Positions 15,697 through 24,660 of a stretch of DNA of 64,000 nucleotides are shown here, piece after piece. Origin of the DNA: Bog-473 sp963807675 (lineage in GTDB: Bacteria > Actinomycetota > Acidimicrobiia > Acidimicrobiales > RAAP-2); the NCBI GenBank assembly GCA_963807675.1, contig CAWECP010000003.1:310001-374000 (forward strand), read 5' to 3'. Under the pieces are notes generated by a model. That model was not told the DNA's origin. It saw only the letters and a program-made list of their open reading frames with translations, and ran no database searches. The position numbers and the translations under genes are program-made. Every line of letters starts with the position of its first letter. The first letter of the stretch is position 1.

Positions 15697-16425
15697 GTGG
15701 GCGGTGGGGTGGAGACCACGGAGCGGGTGCGGCCTCGCGTGGCTCGGGGCCGACCCAACTGGTGGGTCATCCTCGCCGTCTCCCTGGCCCTGATGGCGCT
15801 CCTCGTGGCGACCGCCGGCGCGCCACCCGACCGCCCGGGGCCGCGACGATCGTTGGGCGAGTCGTCCACCGGCGGTGCCCACCCGGTTCCGCCCCACGCC
15901 GGGACCAGCCCCGGCAGGGCCTCGCCGCCGCACACCTCCTCGTCCACGACGACGACCACCACCGCAACGACGAGCCCGCCGGCACCGCCGGCCACGGCCA
16001 CGGCCGGGGGCACGGCGCTGGTCTCGGCCCACGGGTTCGGCGGCGACACCGGCGCGCCGGCCAGCGGGCCGACCGCCGTGACCACGACCACCACGACGAC
16101 CAGCACGACGACGACTACCCAGCCCGCCTCGCTCCCGGCCGACCGGATGCAGACCCAGGGCGTCCTCGATCCCCCGGTCCAGACCTCGAACGGCTACGGG
16201 TTCACCGGCACGGGCGCCATGCAGGTCTCCGTCGTGTGGTCCGGTGACACCTACCTGACCATGACGGTGAGTTGCCCGAGCGGCAGCCAGAGTGTCGGCG
16301 GAACATCAGCCATGGAAGCGTCGCTCCCCGACGCCCAGGGCAGCTGCCAGGCGACCGTCAGCGAGCCGGCGTCCGAGAGCACCTCGCTCACCTACACCAT
16401 CACGATCGAACCCACCGGTGGCTGA
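15697..16425 (+). CDS. Thr/Pro-rich single-pass membrane protein
   Basis: 242 residues from GTG 15697 (GTG 15709 is possible). It has a short basic cytoplasmic N-terminus, one membrane helix (W-W-V-I-L-A-V-S-L-A-L-M-A-L-L-V), a long Ser/Thr/Pro-rich spacer with two runs of threonine, and a C-terminal domain of about 90 residues. That domain has two Cys (C in M-T-V-S-C-P-S-G and in G-S-C-Q-A-T-V) and looks like a beta-sandwich. A cell-surface protein with a stalk is the simplest reading. Its last 8 nt overlap the start of the LysM/SARP-like gene, implying co-translation and a shared function. Confidence 0.65.
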   Translation: MGGGVETTERVRPRVARGRPNWWVILAVSLALMALLVATAGAPPDRPGPRRSLGESSTGGAHPVPPHAGTSPGRASPPHTSSSTTTTTTATTSPPAPPATATAGGTALVSAHGFGGDTGAPASGPTAVTTTTTTTSTTTTTQPASLPADRMQTQGVLDPPVQTSNGYGFTGTGAMQVSVVWSGDTYLTMTVSCPSGSQSVGGTSAMEASLPDAQGSCQATVSEPASESTSLTYTITIEPTGG

Positions 16426-18874
16426 GGGCCGCCCGGTGCGGGGGCTAGGGCGACTGAGTGACGTCCTCGGAGCCGCGCTGGCCGCGCTGCTCGCCTTCAC
16501 CGCGGTGCCCGCCGTCCTCGTGGTCGTCGTCGGCGATCCGCTCGGCGGCGGCCTCGGCCACGCCTGGCCCCTGCTGACCCGTGACGCGCTCGTCGCCTTG
16601 ACGGCGGCGGCGTGGCTGGCCTGGGCCGCGTGCTGTGCGCAGCTCCTGCGCGCCGTCGTCGCGCACGTGCGGCGCGGTGCTGTCGCTGCGGTCGCCGGCG
16701 TGTCCATCCTCGACCGCCTGGCCGCGCGCATCGCCATCGGCGTGCTGGCGCTGACGACGGCGGGCGCCCCGCTGGCCCTTGCGTCGGAGGCCGGCGCTCT
16801 GGCCCCGGCGCGCGCCAGCGTCACCTCCACCGTCGGCGCATCGGGCGCACAGGTCGATCGCGCCGCGTCACCCGTGGCCGTGCCCGTGGCCGTGCCCATG
16901 GCGCGCTACCTCGTGCGACCGGGCGACACCCTGTGGTCGATCGCCGACGATCGCCTGGGTGACGGTGCGGACTGGACGTCGATCGCCGCCCTCAACCTCG
17001 ACCGCGACGTGGCCAGCGGCGCGCGCTTCGTCGACCCCGACCACATCCGGGCCGGCTGGCACTTGAGACTGCCCGGCGACGGCGATCGCGGTCGACCGGC
17101 GGCCGAACACGAGCCGCACCGCGAGCTGCCGGCACATCTGCCCGAGCTGGTGGCGCTCGGCCTGGGCTCGTTGACCTGCGCCGCACTGGCCCGTCGCTCC
17201 CGGTGGCAGCGCCGGCTGGACCGGTTCGAGGGCGACCTCGGCCCGTTCCCGCCGCTCTCGGAGCCGGCGGTCGACACCGCAGCGCTGCTCGACCGCTTCC
17301 ACGGCGTGCCGGCGCTGGCGGCCTTCGAGAAGGCCAACTGCCTCCTCGGGAGCGTGCTGGATGACCGCGCGGGTGCGTCCTCGCCCGTGGTGCGCGCCAT
17401 CTGCGTGGGACCTTCGGGGGTCACTTTCTGGCTGGCCCAGCCTGACCTCGACGCCCCGGGTGGCTTCACCTCCGGCGCCGGCGGCGCCGCCTGGCGGGTG
17501 GAGCACTCCCGGCTGGAGGACGTCGACGTCTTCTACCCCTACGTCCCCGTCGCGCTGCCGGTGGGTGACGACGACGACGGCACCTGGCTCGTCGCCGTGG
17601 GGCCCGGTGACGTCCTGCCCGTCCTGGGCGAATCCGCTCCGGCGCTGTGCCGAGCGGCCCGGTCGGCCCTCGAAGCGTGGACGTGGGCGGACATGGTGAC
17701 CGTGGCGGACGACCCGGCCGATCCGCGTCTGGCCGAGAGCGCTGCTCACGACCCGGTGACGTCCGGCCCCTGTGTCTTCTTCGGGAGCCCCGACACCCTC
17801 ACGTCGGCGCAGGCGCGCCGCGCCGCGGTCGTCACCACGGCGGCCGTGGCGGCCACCGACCTCACGGTGCTGGTGGACCGCCGGGGCGCCACCCTCCACC
17901 CGATGGGCCGGGTCGTCCACCCCCAGCTCCCGTCGGAGCGCACGGCCGAGCACATCGCCGAGCTGACCGCTTCCCGGGCCGAGCGGGCGCTCCGGACCGA
18001 GGACACCGCCCTCAGGCGGGCGGAGCGCCGCCGGCCCGCTCCCGACTCGTGCGCCCCCGGCCTCGTCGACGTTCGCCTGCTGACGATGACGCCGCGCCTC
18101 GACGGCCTGCGCGAGGAGCTGGCACCCAACCGCTCGCGGCGGGCCGTCGAGCTGGTGGCCTACCTCGCCCTGCACCACCCCGACGAGATCACCGGTGACC
18201 GGCTGCGCACCCGCGTCCTCGGGTCGTCGGACACCGACGCCGCGTCGAAGACGCTGTTCAACACCGCTCACGCGGCGCGGCGCGCCATGGGTCTGGACGA
18301 CCGAGGCGACCCGCTCTTCCCGACCGGAACGCGCAATGGCATGTACCAGGTGTCACGCCAGGTCACGGTCGACGTGCATCGCGCCGTGGCCTTGGTGCGC
18401 GCCGGTCAGCAGCAGACGGTTCCCGACCTGGCCATCGCCCACTTCCGCGCTGCGCTCGAGCTCGTCGAGGGGGAACCACTGGCCAACGCGCTGTCGGGTT
18501 ACTCGTGGTGGGAGGCCGAGGGGCACGGCGGCCGCATCGCCGCCGTCCTCGTGGACGCCGCGTGCGCCATGGCGACGCTGGCGAGCGGAGCCGGGCTCTT
18601 CGACCTGGCGCGCGACGGTCTGGAGCGGGCCCGTCTGGTCGAGCCGTACAGCGAGGCCCTCTCCAGGGCGGCCATGCAGGTGGCGGCGGCCGAAGGCGAC
18701 GCCGACCGGCTCCGCTTCGAATGGCGGGAGTGCCAACGAAGGGTCGACGCCCTCGATCCCGGCAGCTCGCCTTCGGTCCGGACCGAGTCGCTCTACGGCG
18801 AGCTGCACCAACGGGTCCTGGCGGGGGCGCAGCCCCACCGCGGCAACGAGCGTTACGCGCCGCTGAGCGACTGA
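16418..18874 (+). CDS. Membrane protein with LysM domain and SARP-like (wHTH + BTAD) module
   Basis: 818 residues from GTG 16418, which overlaps the upstream stop by 8 nt. About three membrane helices occupy residues 16-125. A LysM peptidoglycan-binding domain follows around residues 160-218 (Y-L-V-R-P-G-D-T-L-W-S-I-A), then another hydrophobic helix near 240. A large region lacks a family I know. From about residue 550 there is a SARP-like winged-helix (A-V-E-L-V-A-Y-L-A-L-H) and a bacterial transcriptional activator domain of TPR type. This suggests a membrane-bound regulator contacting the wall outside and DNA or a partner inside. Topology is inferred. It converges with murF, overlapping 22 bp. 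Confidence 0.8.
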   Translation: MAEGRPVRGLGRLSDVLGAALAALLAFTAVPAVLVVVVGDPLGGGLGHAWPLLTRDALVALTAAAWLAWAACCAQLLRAVVAHVRRGAVAAVAGVSILDRLAARIAIGVLALTTAGAPLALASEAGALAPARASVTSTVGASGAQVDRAASPVAVPVAVPMARYLVRPGDTLWSIADDRLGDGADWTSIAALNLDRDVASGARFVDPDHIRAGWHLRLPGDGDRGRPAAEHEPHRELPAHLPELVALGLGSLTCAALARRSRWQRRLDRFEGDLGPFPPLSEPAVDTAALLDRFHGVPALAAFEKANCLLGSVLDDRAGASSPVVRAICVGPSGVTFWLAQPDLDAPGGFTSGAGGAAWRVEHSRLEDVDVFYPYVPVALPVGDDDDGTWLVAVGPGDVLPVLGESAPALCRAARSALEAWTWADMVTVADDPADPRLAESAAHDPVTSGPCVFFGSPDTLTSAQARRAAVVTTAAVAATDLTVLVDRRGATLHPMGRVVHPQLPSERTAEHIAELTASRAERALRTEDTALRRAERRRPAPDSCAPGLVDVRLLTMTPRLDGLREELAPNRSRRAVELVAYLALHHPDEITGDRLRTRVLGSSDTDAASKTLFNTAHAARRAMGLDDRGDPLFPTGTRNGMYQVSRQVTVDVHRAVALVRAGQQQTVPDLAIAHFRAALELVEGEPLANALSGYSWWEAEGHGGRIAAVLVDAACAMATLASGAGLFDLARDGLERARLVEPYSEALSRAAMQVAAAEGDADRLRFEWRECQRRVDALDPGSSPSVRTESLYGELHQRVLAGAQPHRGNERYAPLSD

Positions 18875-20187
18875 ACACCGGTGGCGGCGCCGTAGGCGCG
18901 GGCCACGTCCTCCAGGCGCGCCACCCGGCTGCCCTTGATCAACACCGCGTCCCCGGCCCCCGCCTGCCGCAGCACCGCCACGGCGTCGTCGACCCCGCCC
19001 ACCTGGTCCGGGCCGTAGAGATCCGTCCGGTAGCCCACCACCTCGATCCCGAGCTCCTCGGCCAGTGAGCGGATACGGGCGTGCTCGGCCGCGGTCTCGC
19101 CACCGAGCTCGGCCATGAGCCCGAGCAGCGCCACCCTGCGCCGTGCCCGCAGTGCGGCCAGCGAGCGCAGAGCCGCCTCGGTCGAGGCGGGATTGGCGTT
19201 GTAGCAGTCGACGACCACCACCGGGCCGTCGGCGCCGCGGTGCACCTCCATGCGGAACGGCGAACCGGTGGCCCGGGCCAGCGACGCCACGACGGACTCC
19301 AGCGCGACACCGCACCACAGGGCGGCCGCGGCCGCGGCCAGTGCGTTGGGGACCTGCTGGACGCCGTGCACGGCGAGCTCCACGTCGCCCTTGCCCCAGG
19401 GCGTGACGAGGTGGAAGCGGGGCCGCAGCTCGGGGTCGAGCACCACGTCCTCGGCCCGCACCTCGGCCGTGGCGTCGGCGCCGTAGCCCAGCACCGGGCA
19501 CGGGCTGGCCGCCGCCATGCGGGCGACCCGGGGGTCATCGAGGTTGAGCACGGCCACGCCGGACGCGGGCAGCGCGGCGACCAGCTCGGACTTGGCCCGG
19601 GCCACGCCATCGAGGTCCCCGAAGTACTCGACGTGGGCCATGGCCACGCTAGTCACGATGCCCACGTCGGGTCGGGCGACCCGAGCGAGCCGCTCTATGT
19701 GGCCGACGCCGCGCGCGCCCATTTCGAGCACGACCCATCGCACGTCCGCCGCCGCGTTGAGGAGGGTGAGCGGCAGCCCCAGCTCGTTGTTGAACGACCG
19801 CTCGCTCGCCGCCGTCGTGAAGGCCGGCGCGAGGCAGTGGTGCAGCAGGTCCTTGGTCGTCGTCTTCCCCACCGACCCCGTGATCCCGATCACGCGGCCG
19901 CTCATGCGTTGCCGCGCCGCCACTCCCAGGTCCATGAGTGCGCGCGCGGTGTCCCCCACCACAATCGCGGTGGCCCCCACCGGCTCTCGCGCCGTCAGGT
20001 AGGCCGGCGCGCCCGCCGCCAGCGCCTGGTCGATGAAGGCATGGCCGTCCCGCTCGGCCACGACCGGGACGAAGAGCTGCCCCGGGGCGATGGTGCGGGA
20101 ATCGATGCCGGCCCCATCGACGGTGACGTCGGGCCCGACGAGTGTTCCGCCGAGGTGAGCTGCGAGTTCAGCTGTGGAGAAGCGCAT
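18853..20187 (-). CDS. murF: UDP-N-acetylmuramoyl-tripeptide--D-alanyl-D-alanine ligase
   Basis: 444 residues with the complete Mur ligase layout: N-terminal UDP-binding domain, central ATPase domain with P-loop G-I-T-G-S-V-G-K-T-T-T-K (about residues 100-111), E-M-G-A-R-G-V-G-H-I (about 157), and a C-terminal Rossmann-like domain (Y-N-A-N-P-A-S-T-E-A-A-L-R). MurF adds D-Ala-D-Ala to the UDP-MurNAc-tripeptide, the last cytoplasmic step of the peptide stem. The gene for the enzyme making D-Ala-D-Ala (ddl) is divergent, only 46 bp away. It is not in a dcw-type cluster here. Confidence 0.95.
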   Translation of the reverse strand: MRFSTAELAAHLGGTLVGPDVTVDGAGIDSRTIAPGQLFVPVVAERDGHAFIDQALAAGAPAYLTAREPVGATAIVVGDTARALMDLGVAARQRMSGRVIGITGSVGKTTTKDLLHHCLAPAFTTAASERSFNNELGLPLTLLNAAADVRWVVLEMGARGVGHIERLARVARPDVGIVTSVAMAHVEYFGDLDGVARAKSELVAALPASGVAVLNLDDPRVARMAAASPCPVLGYGADATAEVRAEDVVLDPELRPRFHLVTPWGKGDVELAVHGVQQVPNALAAAAAALWCGVALESVVASLARATGSPFRMEVHRGADGPVVVVDCYNANPASTEAALRSLAALRARRRVALLGLMAELGGETAAEHARIRSLAEELGIEVVGYRTDLYGPDQVGGVDDAVAVLRQAGAGDAVLIKGSRVARLEDVARAYGAATGVQSLSGA

Positions 20188-20215
20188 CGTCCTCGACGTT
20201 CGTTTGTGACGGTCG

Positions 20216-20221
20216 ATTGTA
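20216..20221 (-). promoter_or_regulatory. TACAAT -10-like box of murF
   Basis: Minus-strand TACAAT (part of TATACAAT) predicts a start about 20 nt before ATG 20187; a GAGG Shine-Dalgarno lies in that short leader. It abuts the ddl -10 box at 20222-20227. Confidence 0.45.
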
Positions 20222-20227
20222 TAGCCT
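20222..20227 (+). promoter_or_regulatory. TAGCCT -10-like box of ddl, leaderless start
   Basis: TAGCCT with 6 nt to ATG 20234; no Shine-Dalgarno. Directly adjoins the murF -10 box on the other strand. Confidence 0.5.
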
Positions 20228-20233
20228 CGGTCG

Positions 20234-21307
20234 ATGCCTGAACCCGGGGAGTTGGCCGTGATCTACGGGGGGCCGTCGGCCGAGCACGAGGTGTCGTGCG
20301 TCTCGGCCCGGCGCATCGTCGAGACGGCGCTCGACGGCGGGTGGTCCCTCACCGTCATCGGCCTCACGCACGACAAGCGATGGGTCGACGCCAACGCGGT
20401 TCTCGTCGACGTCGCCGCCGGTGACGCGCTGGACTCACCCGACGAACTGTTGCTCAAGTACCCCGACGCCGAGCTGGCGCACCTCGACGCCGGCCTGCCC
20501 GCCGGCGCCGTGGTGTTCCCGGTGCTGCACGGCCCCTTCGGCGAGGACGGCGTCATACAGGGCCACCTCGAGGCGCTCGGCGTGCCCTACGTCGGAGCGG
20601 GGGTCCTGTCGTCCTCCATCTGCATGGACAAGGGCATCGCCAAGTCCGTCCTGCACGATCACGGCCTCCCGGTGGCCGCCTGGCGCGTCGCGGGCCGTGC
20701 GTCGTGGACCACCGGCGTCATGGAGGAGGCGGTCGGCGCGCTCGGGCTGCCCCTGTTCGTCAAGCCGGCCAACCTCGGCTCGTCCATCGGCGTGACGAAG
20801 GTGACCGACGCCGCGGCGCTGGGCGACTCGGTGCACTACGCGTTCGAGTTCGACGACCTTGTGATTCTGGAAGAGTACGTGCGCGGGCGGGAGCTCGAGC
20901 TCTCGGTGATGGGCAACGAGGAAGTCCGCGTGTCGCAGGCCGGCGAAATCCTGGCCAGCCGCGAGTTCTACGACTACGACGACAAGTACGTGCTGGGCGC
21001 GGCGGAGACGGTCGCCCCGACCGATCTCGCCCCGGCGCAGCTGGCCAGGGCCCAGCACCTGGCCGAAGCGGCCTACCGCGCGCTGCGCGTGGAGGGCCTG
21101 GCCCGCGTCGACATCTTCCTCCTGGACGACGACGAGATCGTCGTCAACGAGGTCAACACCATGCCCGGCTTCACGCCCATCTCCATGTTCCCCATGCTCT
21201 GGGAGGCGGAGGGCCTCTCCTTCGGCGCCGTCGTCGAGGAGCTGGTCGCGCTGGGGCAGGCCCGGCACGCCCGCCGCCGCGCCCTACGGACCCACCGCGT
21301 CGTCTGA
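20234..21307 (+). CDS. ddl: D-alanine--D-alanine ligase
   Basis: 357 residues with an ATP-grasp fold. The N-terminal I-Y-G-G-P-S-A-E-H-E-V-S and H-G-P-F-G-E-D-G motifs are the two Ddl signatures. The later F-V-K-P-A-N-L-G-S-S-I-G-V binds ATP, and V-N-E-V-N-T-M-P-G-F-T at the end binds Mg2+. It makes the D-Ala-D-Ala dipeptide that MurF (the divergent neighbour) uses. There is no sign of the Tyr-to-Phe omega-loop change typical of D-lactate ligases, but this was judged by eye only. Confidence 0.95.
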   Translation: MPEPGELAVIYGGPSAEHEVSCVSARRIVETALDGGWSLTVIGLTHDKRWVDANAVLVDVAAGDALDSPDELLLKYPDAELAHLDAGLPAGAVVFPVLHGPFGEDGVIQGHLEALGVPYVGAGVLSSSICMDKGIAKSVLHDHGLPVAAWRVAGRASWTTGVMEEAVGALGLPLFVKPANLGSSIGVTKVTDAAALGDSVHYAFEFDDLVILEEYVRGRELELSVMGNEEVRVSQAGEILASREFYDYDDKYVLGAAETVAPTDLAPAQLARAQHLAEAAYRALRVEGLARVDIFLLDDDEIVVNEVNTMPGFTPISMFPMLWEAEGLSFGAVVEELVALGQARHARRRALRTHRVV

Positions 21308-21311
21308 GTTG

Positions 21312-22709
21312 TTAGGTGGGGCGACCGGGCCGGCGCCTCGGGCGGGCCGCCCGCCGCGCCGCCTCCTTGGCCCGCATGCCGGGGAGCACCTTCAGCACGT
21401 AGAACGCACTGAGCACGCCGGCCACCACAATGATCACGAGGGGGGCGGGGTTGAACGTGTCGTCGACGGACACCGAGGCGGTGAGCGCCAGGAGCCCGAA
21501 CAGCGCGATGCCGACGGGACCGAGCACGGCCAGCGCGGGCACGCGGAACGGGCGCACGGTGTCGGGCTGTCGCCTGCGCAGGCGGACCGCGCACAGGCCG
21601 GCCACGGCGTAGATCATCCCCTCCAGGGCCGCACCCACGGCGACCAGTACCTCCCAGGCGTGGGTCACGGCGACGACGAGCGCGACGGCGGCCGAGACCG
21701 TGCCCAGAATGACGACGGGCACCCAGGGCACGGCGCGGTCGTTGAGCAGGGCCAGCTGGCGCGGCAGCGAACCCTCGCGCGCCGTGCCGTAGATGAAGCG
21801 CGACGCAGTGATGAAGCCACCGTTGAACGTGTTCAGCGCGGTGACGGCGGTAACGGCGGCCATGACATAGAGGCCGGAGTGCCCGATGGCGGCGATGCCG
21901 AGATAGAGCTGAGGATAGGCCGACGTGAGCTCGCCATCCGTCAGGGTGTGGCTCATGGCGACGGTGGCCACGCAGCACACCACGCAGAGGATGCCGATGG
22001 CGATCAGCATGCCGCGGTGGATCGACTCGGGCTTGCGCACCTCCTCGGCACTGGTCGTCACCCACTCGAAGGCGCTGTAGAGGAAGACACCGAGCGCGAT
22101 CGCCTCGAACAGGTCACCGGCGCTGTGCCCGTGCAGCGGCGTGAACGGCGTGTGCAGGCCGTGGCCGCTGCGCACCAGGGCGAGGAGGCCGATGGCGAGG
22201 GTGGCCAGCACCACCACCGACGTGGCCAGGTCCTGCAGCAGGCCCGCCACTGTGATGCCGCGCAGGTTGCAGACCACGGCGACCGTGAGCAGGCCGACGA
22301 TCCAGATGGCGGCGACCCAGGCCGGCTCGCCGAAGGCGTGGGCCAGCGCGCTGCCGACGATGAACGCATCGGAGGCGATGACGAGCACAATGGTCGACAT
22401 GTAGGTGAAGGTGATGGTCAACGCGACGCGGTCGTCCATCGACCGTTTCATGTAGAGGCGCACGGCGGCCGCGGTGGGGAACATCCCGTTGAGCTCGCCG
22501 AAGAAGCCGTAGGCGAGCAGGGCGAGGGCTCCCGCCACGATGATGGGGATGTAGGCGGAGTCGCCGGCCACATAGGTGACGAGACCCGCGGCGGCCAGGT
22601 ACTCCAGGGCGGCGAAGGCCAGGCCGGTCGAGGTGGTGACGACGGTGCGCAAGCCCAGGGCGCGTCGCAGCGTGGCCCGGGACGCGAGGGGAGCCGCGGC
22701 GTCGGTCAC
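21312..22709 (-). CDS. APC-superfamily amino acid permease
   Basis: 465 residues, about 12 membrane helices. The N-terminal V-V-T-T-S-T-G-L-A-F-A-A-L-E-Y region and the loop S-A-F-E-W-V-T-T-S-A-E-E-V-R-K-P-E are characteristic of amino acid-polyamine-organocation transporters. It probably imports an amino acid or amine. The gene lies 13 bp after the SCP2 gene, which overlaps the flavin amine oxidase gene, so the three appear to form one operon. An amine or amino acid substrate for both permease and oxidase is a reasonable inference. Confidence 0.88.
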   Translation of the reverse strand: MTDAAAPLASRATLRRALGLRTVVTTSTGLAFAALEYLAAAGLVTYVAGDSAYIPIIVAGALALLAYGFFGELNGMFPTAAAVRLYMKRSMDDRVALTITFTYMSTIVLVIASDAFIVGSALAHAFGEPAWVAAIWIVGLLTVAVVCNLRGITVAGLLQDLATSVVVLATLAIGLLALVRSGHGLHTPFTPLHGHSAGDLFEAIALGVFLYSAFEWVTTSAEEVRKPESIHRGMLIAIGILCVVCCVATVAMSHTLTDGELTSAYPQLYLGIAAIGHSGLYVMAAVTAVTALNTFNGGFITASRFIYGTAREGSLPRQLALLNDRAVPWVPVVILGTVSAAVALVVAVTHAWEVLVAVGAALEGMIYAVAGLCAVRLRRRQPDTVRPFRVPALAVLGPVGIALFGLLALTASVSVDDTFNPAPLVIIVVAGVLSAFYVLKVLPGMRAKEAARRAARPRRRPGRPT

Positions 22710-22722
22710 GGGCGGTGGGCGA

Positions 22723-23082
22723 TCAGGTGTCGAGGAAGGCCACCATGGAGATGGCGTCGATCCGCATGACGTCCTCCTGCGAGCCCTGCAGGGTGATCTC
22801 GCCGCTCATGTACTTCTCCGACGGGTTGAGGTCACCCCAGAACATGTCGCAGAAGTCCTCGCTCGTGCCCGTGACGACGACGTCGCACTCCTCGATCGGC
22901 CCGGCGTCGAGATCGGACAGCTGCTGGTTCTCGACGCGCATGGTGAAGCTGAGCCCGTTGTCGGTCGTGCGGAAGTGGATGACGCGGTCCCAGCCCTGCA
23001 CCATCTTGGTCAGGCGGGGGTTGCCGTTGGAGCGGCCACGCCACTCGGCGTAGGCCTCCCGGAGCTCCTCAAGGGTGGCCAA
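22723..23082 (-). CDS. SCP2 sterol-carrier-like domain protein
   Basis: 119 residues forming a single SCP2 domain: helix-strand start, V-I-H-F-R-T-T-D-N-G-L-S-F-T-M-R-V-E, C-D-V-V-V-T-G-T, then D-L-N-P-S-E-K-Y-M-S-G-E-I-T-L-Q-G. SCP2 domains bind lipophilic ligands in a hydrophobic tunnel. It starts inside the end of the amine oxidase gene (14-nt overlap) and is followed closely by the permease. The role in this operon is unclear; it could shield a hydrophobic amine. Confidence 0.85.
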   Translation of the reverse strand: MATLEELREAYAEWRGRSNGNPRLTKMVQGWDRVIHFRTTDNGLSFTMRVENQQLSDLDAGPIEECDVVVTGTSEDFCDMFWGDLNPSEKYMSGEITLQGSQEDVMRIDAISMVAFLDT

Positions 23083-24505
23083 CGTCGGCGCCCTTCAGCG
23101 CGGCGTGCACCTCGTCGGCGGCGCGCAGCCCGGCGCTGAGGGCGCCGTCGAGGTAGCCGCACCATTTGGTGGCGGTCTCGGTTCCGGCCCAGTGGAGCGG
23201 GCCGACCGGCTGGCGCAGCGCGGGCCCGAGCGCGGTGAGGGCACCCGGCGCGCTCACCGCCACCGGGCCGCCGCGGGTGAATGGTTCGGCGCACCACTGC
23301 TGCTCGACCAGCTCGAGCGGCGTGCGGGCCCTCGGCCCGAAGGCGGCCTCGAGCTCGTCGAGGATGGCGGCGTGGCGGGCGCCCGGGCCGGCCGCCTCCA
23401 TGCGCCGGCAGTCGTCGCCGGCGATGAAGCCGACGATGGCGCCGTGCGAGCCGTCCTCGGGCGAGTTGTCGAACGTGCTCTCCATGACGGAGCGGGGGGC
23501 CACCACCTGGCCGTTGAGGCCGTCGGCGCGCCAGAACGGCGTGTCGTAGACGGCGTGGACCTTCACGACCGCACCCATGGGCATGCGCTGGCTCAGCTGG
23601 TCCCGGTTGCCCGGGAGGGGCGGCGTGTAGGCGATGCGGCTACAAAGCGCGGGCGACAGCGCCAGGATGGCGCGCCGCGCCCTGACCCGCAACGGCTCGT
23701 GCGGCGCCTCGGGGTCGGCCGGGTCGGCACCGGCGGTGACCAGGCGGGCGGTCGCGGTGACGTGTTCGGGGCCGTAGGCAACGGCTTGGACGGGCGCGCC
23801 CAGCACGACGCGCTCGGCCAGCTCCGTGGCCATGCCCTGGGCCAGCTGCTGGGAGCCGCCGTCGAAGCGGCCCTCCTGGGCGCCGCCGGTCGTGCGGGCC
23901 AGATTGGTCAAACCGCCGCCCGCACCGAGATAGAAGAGCGCGAAGAGCAGTGACAGCTCGCCCGACCCGGTACCGAAGATGGCCTTGACCGCGACCTCCA
24001 GGACGTCCCGGGCCGAGGCGGACTCGAGATGGGCGTCGAGCCAGGTGGCCAGCGTCTGCGCATCGAGGGCAGCGGCGCCGGGGGTCTCCCAGGGTGCGTC
24101 GAGCGGGACTCCGAGGGCGGCCAGGTCGAGGTCGAGCATGGCCGCGATGCCGTCGGCAGCGCCGTGGGGGTCCGAGGTGGGGATGAGCCCGACGTAGGTG
24201 TGCCGGGCGCCGTCGCGCAGTTCGACGCCCTGCCCCGACGTGTAGGTCGGGAAGGTGGCGACGCCCAGCTCGGCGGCCAGGTCGGCCAGGTGGTCCTGCG
24301 TGGGCCCGATCCACTGGCCGCCGCGGTCGATGGTGAAGCCGGCCGGGGTGCGGTCGGTGAAGGAGCGGCCGCCGACCCGGTGGCGCGCCTCGAGCACGAG
24401 GACGTCGACGCCGTGGCGGTGGAGCTGACGGGCGGCCGCCAGGCCGGAGAAGCCGGCGCCGACCACCACGACCTCGCACTCGCGCTCCTGGACCGCCATG
24501 GACAT
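23069..24505 (-). CDS. Flavin-dependent monoamine oxidase-like enzyme
   Basis: The frame is open from 24658, but ATG 24505 (or 24499) precedes the FAD-binding V-V-V-V-G-A-G-F-S-G-L-A-A-A by only about 10 residues and has a purine-rich upstream stretch, so I take 24505 (478 residues). G-G-R-S-F-T and G-G-Q-W-I-G-P-T-Q-D-H are the MAO-family signatures; the C-terminal W-A-G-T-E-T-A-T-K-W-C-G-Y-L-D-G-A binds the flavin. It oxidises a primary or secondary amine with O2, giving an aldehyde, ammonia and H2O2. Operon partners are SCP2 and an APC permease. Confidence 0.9.
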   Translation of the reverse strand: MSMAVQERECEVVVVGAGFSGLAAARQLHRHGVDVLVLEARHRVGGRSFTDRTPAGFTIDRGGQWIGPTQDHLADLAAELGVATFPTYTSGQGVELRDGARHTYVGLIPTSDPHGAADGIAAMLDLDLAALGVPLDAPWETPGAAALDAQTLATWLDAHLESASARDVLEVAVKAIFGTGSGELSLLFALFYLGAGGGLTNLARTTGGAQEGRFDGGSQQLAQGMATELAERVVLGAPVQAVAYGPEHVTATARLVTAGADPADPEAPHEPLRVRARRAILALSPALCSRIAYTPPLPGNRDQLSQRMPMGAVVKVHAVYDTPFWRADGLNGQVVAPRSVMESTFDNSPEDGSHGAIVGFIAGDDCRRMEAAGPGARHAAILDELEAAFGPRARTPLELVEQQWCAEPFTRGGPVAVSAPGALTALGPALRQPVGPLHWAGTETATKWCGYLDGALSAGLRAADEVHAALKGADVGHP

Positions 24506-24648
24506 CGACCTTTCTTCCTCGCCTTCCTTCGCCGTCTCCGTCGTCGCGGCCTCGTCGCGTCCCTCGTCGCCCGGGGCAACCTCTCTCGTCGCCCGGCGCA
24601 ACCATAGGCGCAGCCGCCCGACCAGGGCCGTTGCGCGCACCCCTTCTG

Positions 24649-24654
24649 TACCCT
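24649..24654 (+). promoter_or_regulatory. TACCCT -10-like box, leaderless start
   Basis: TACCCT lies 6 nt before GTG 24661; the following codons GTG and ATG (24664, 24667) are alternative starts. Confidence 0.45.
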
Positions 24655-24660
24655 GCAATT

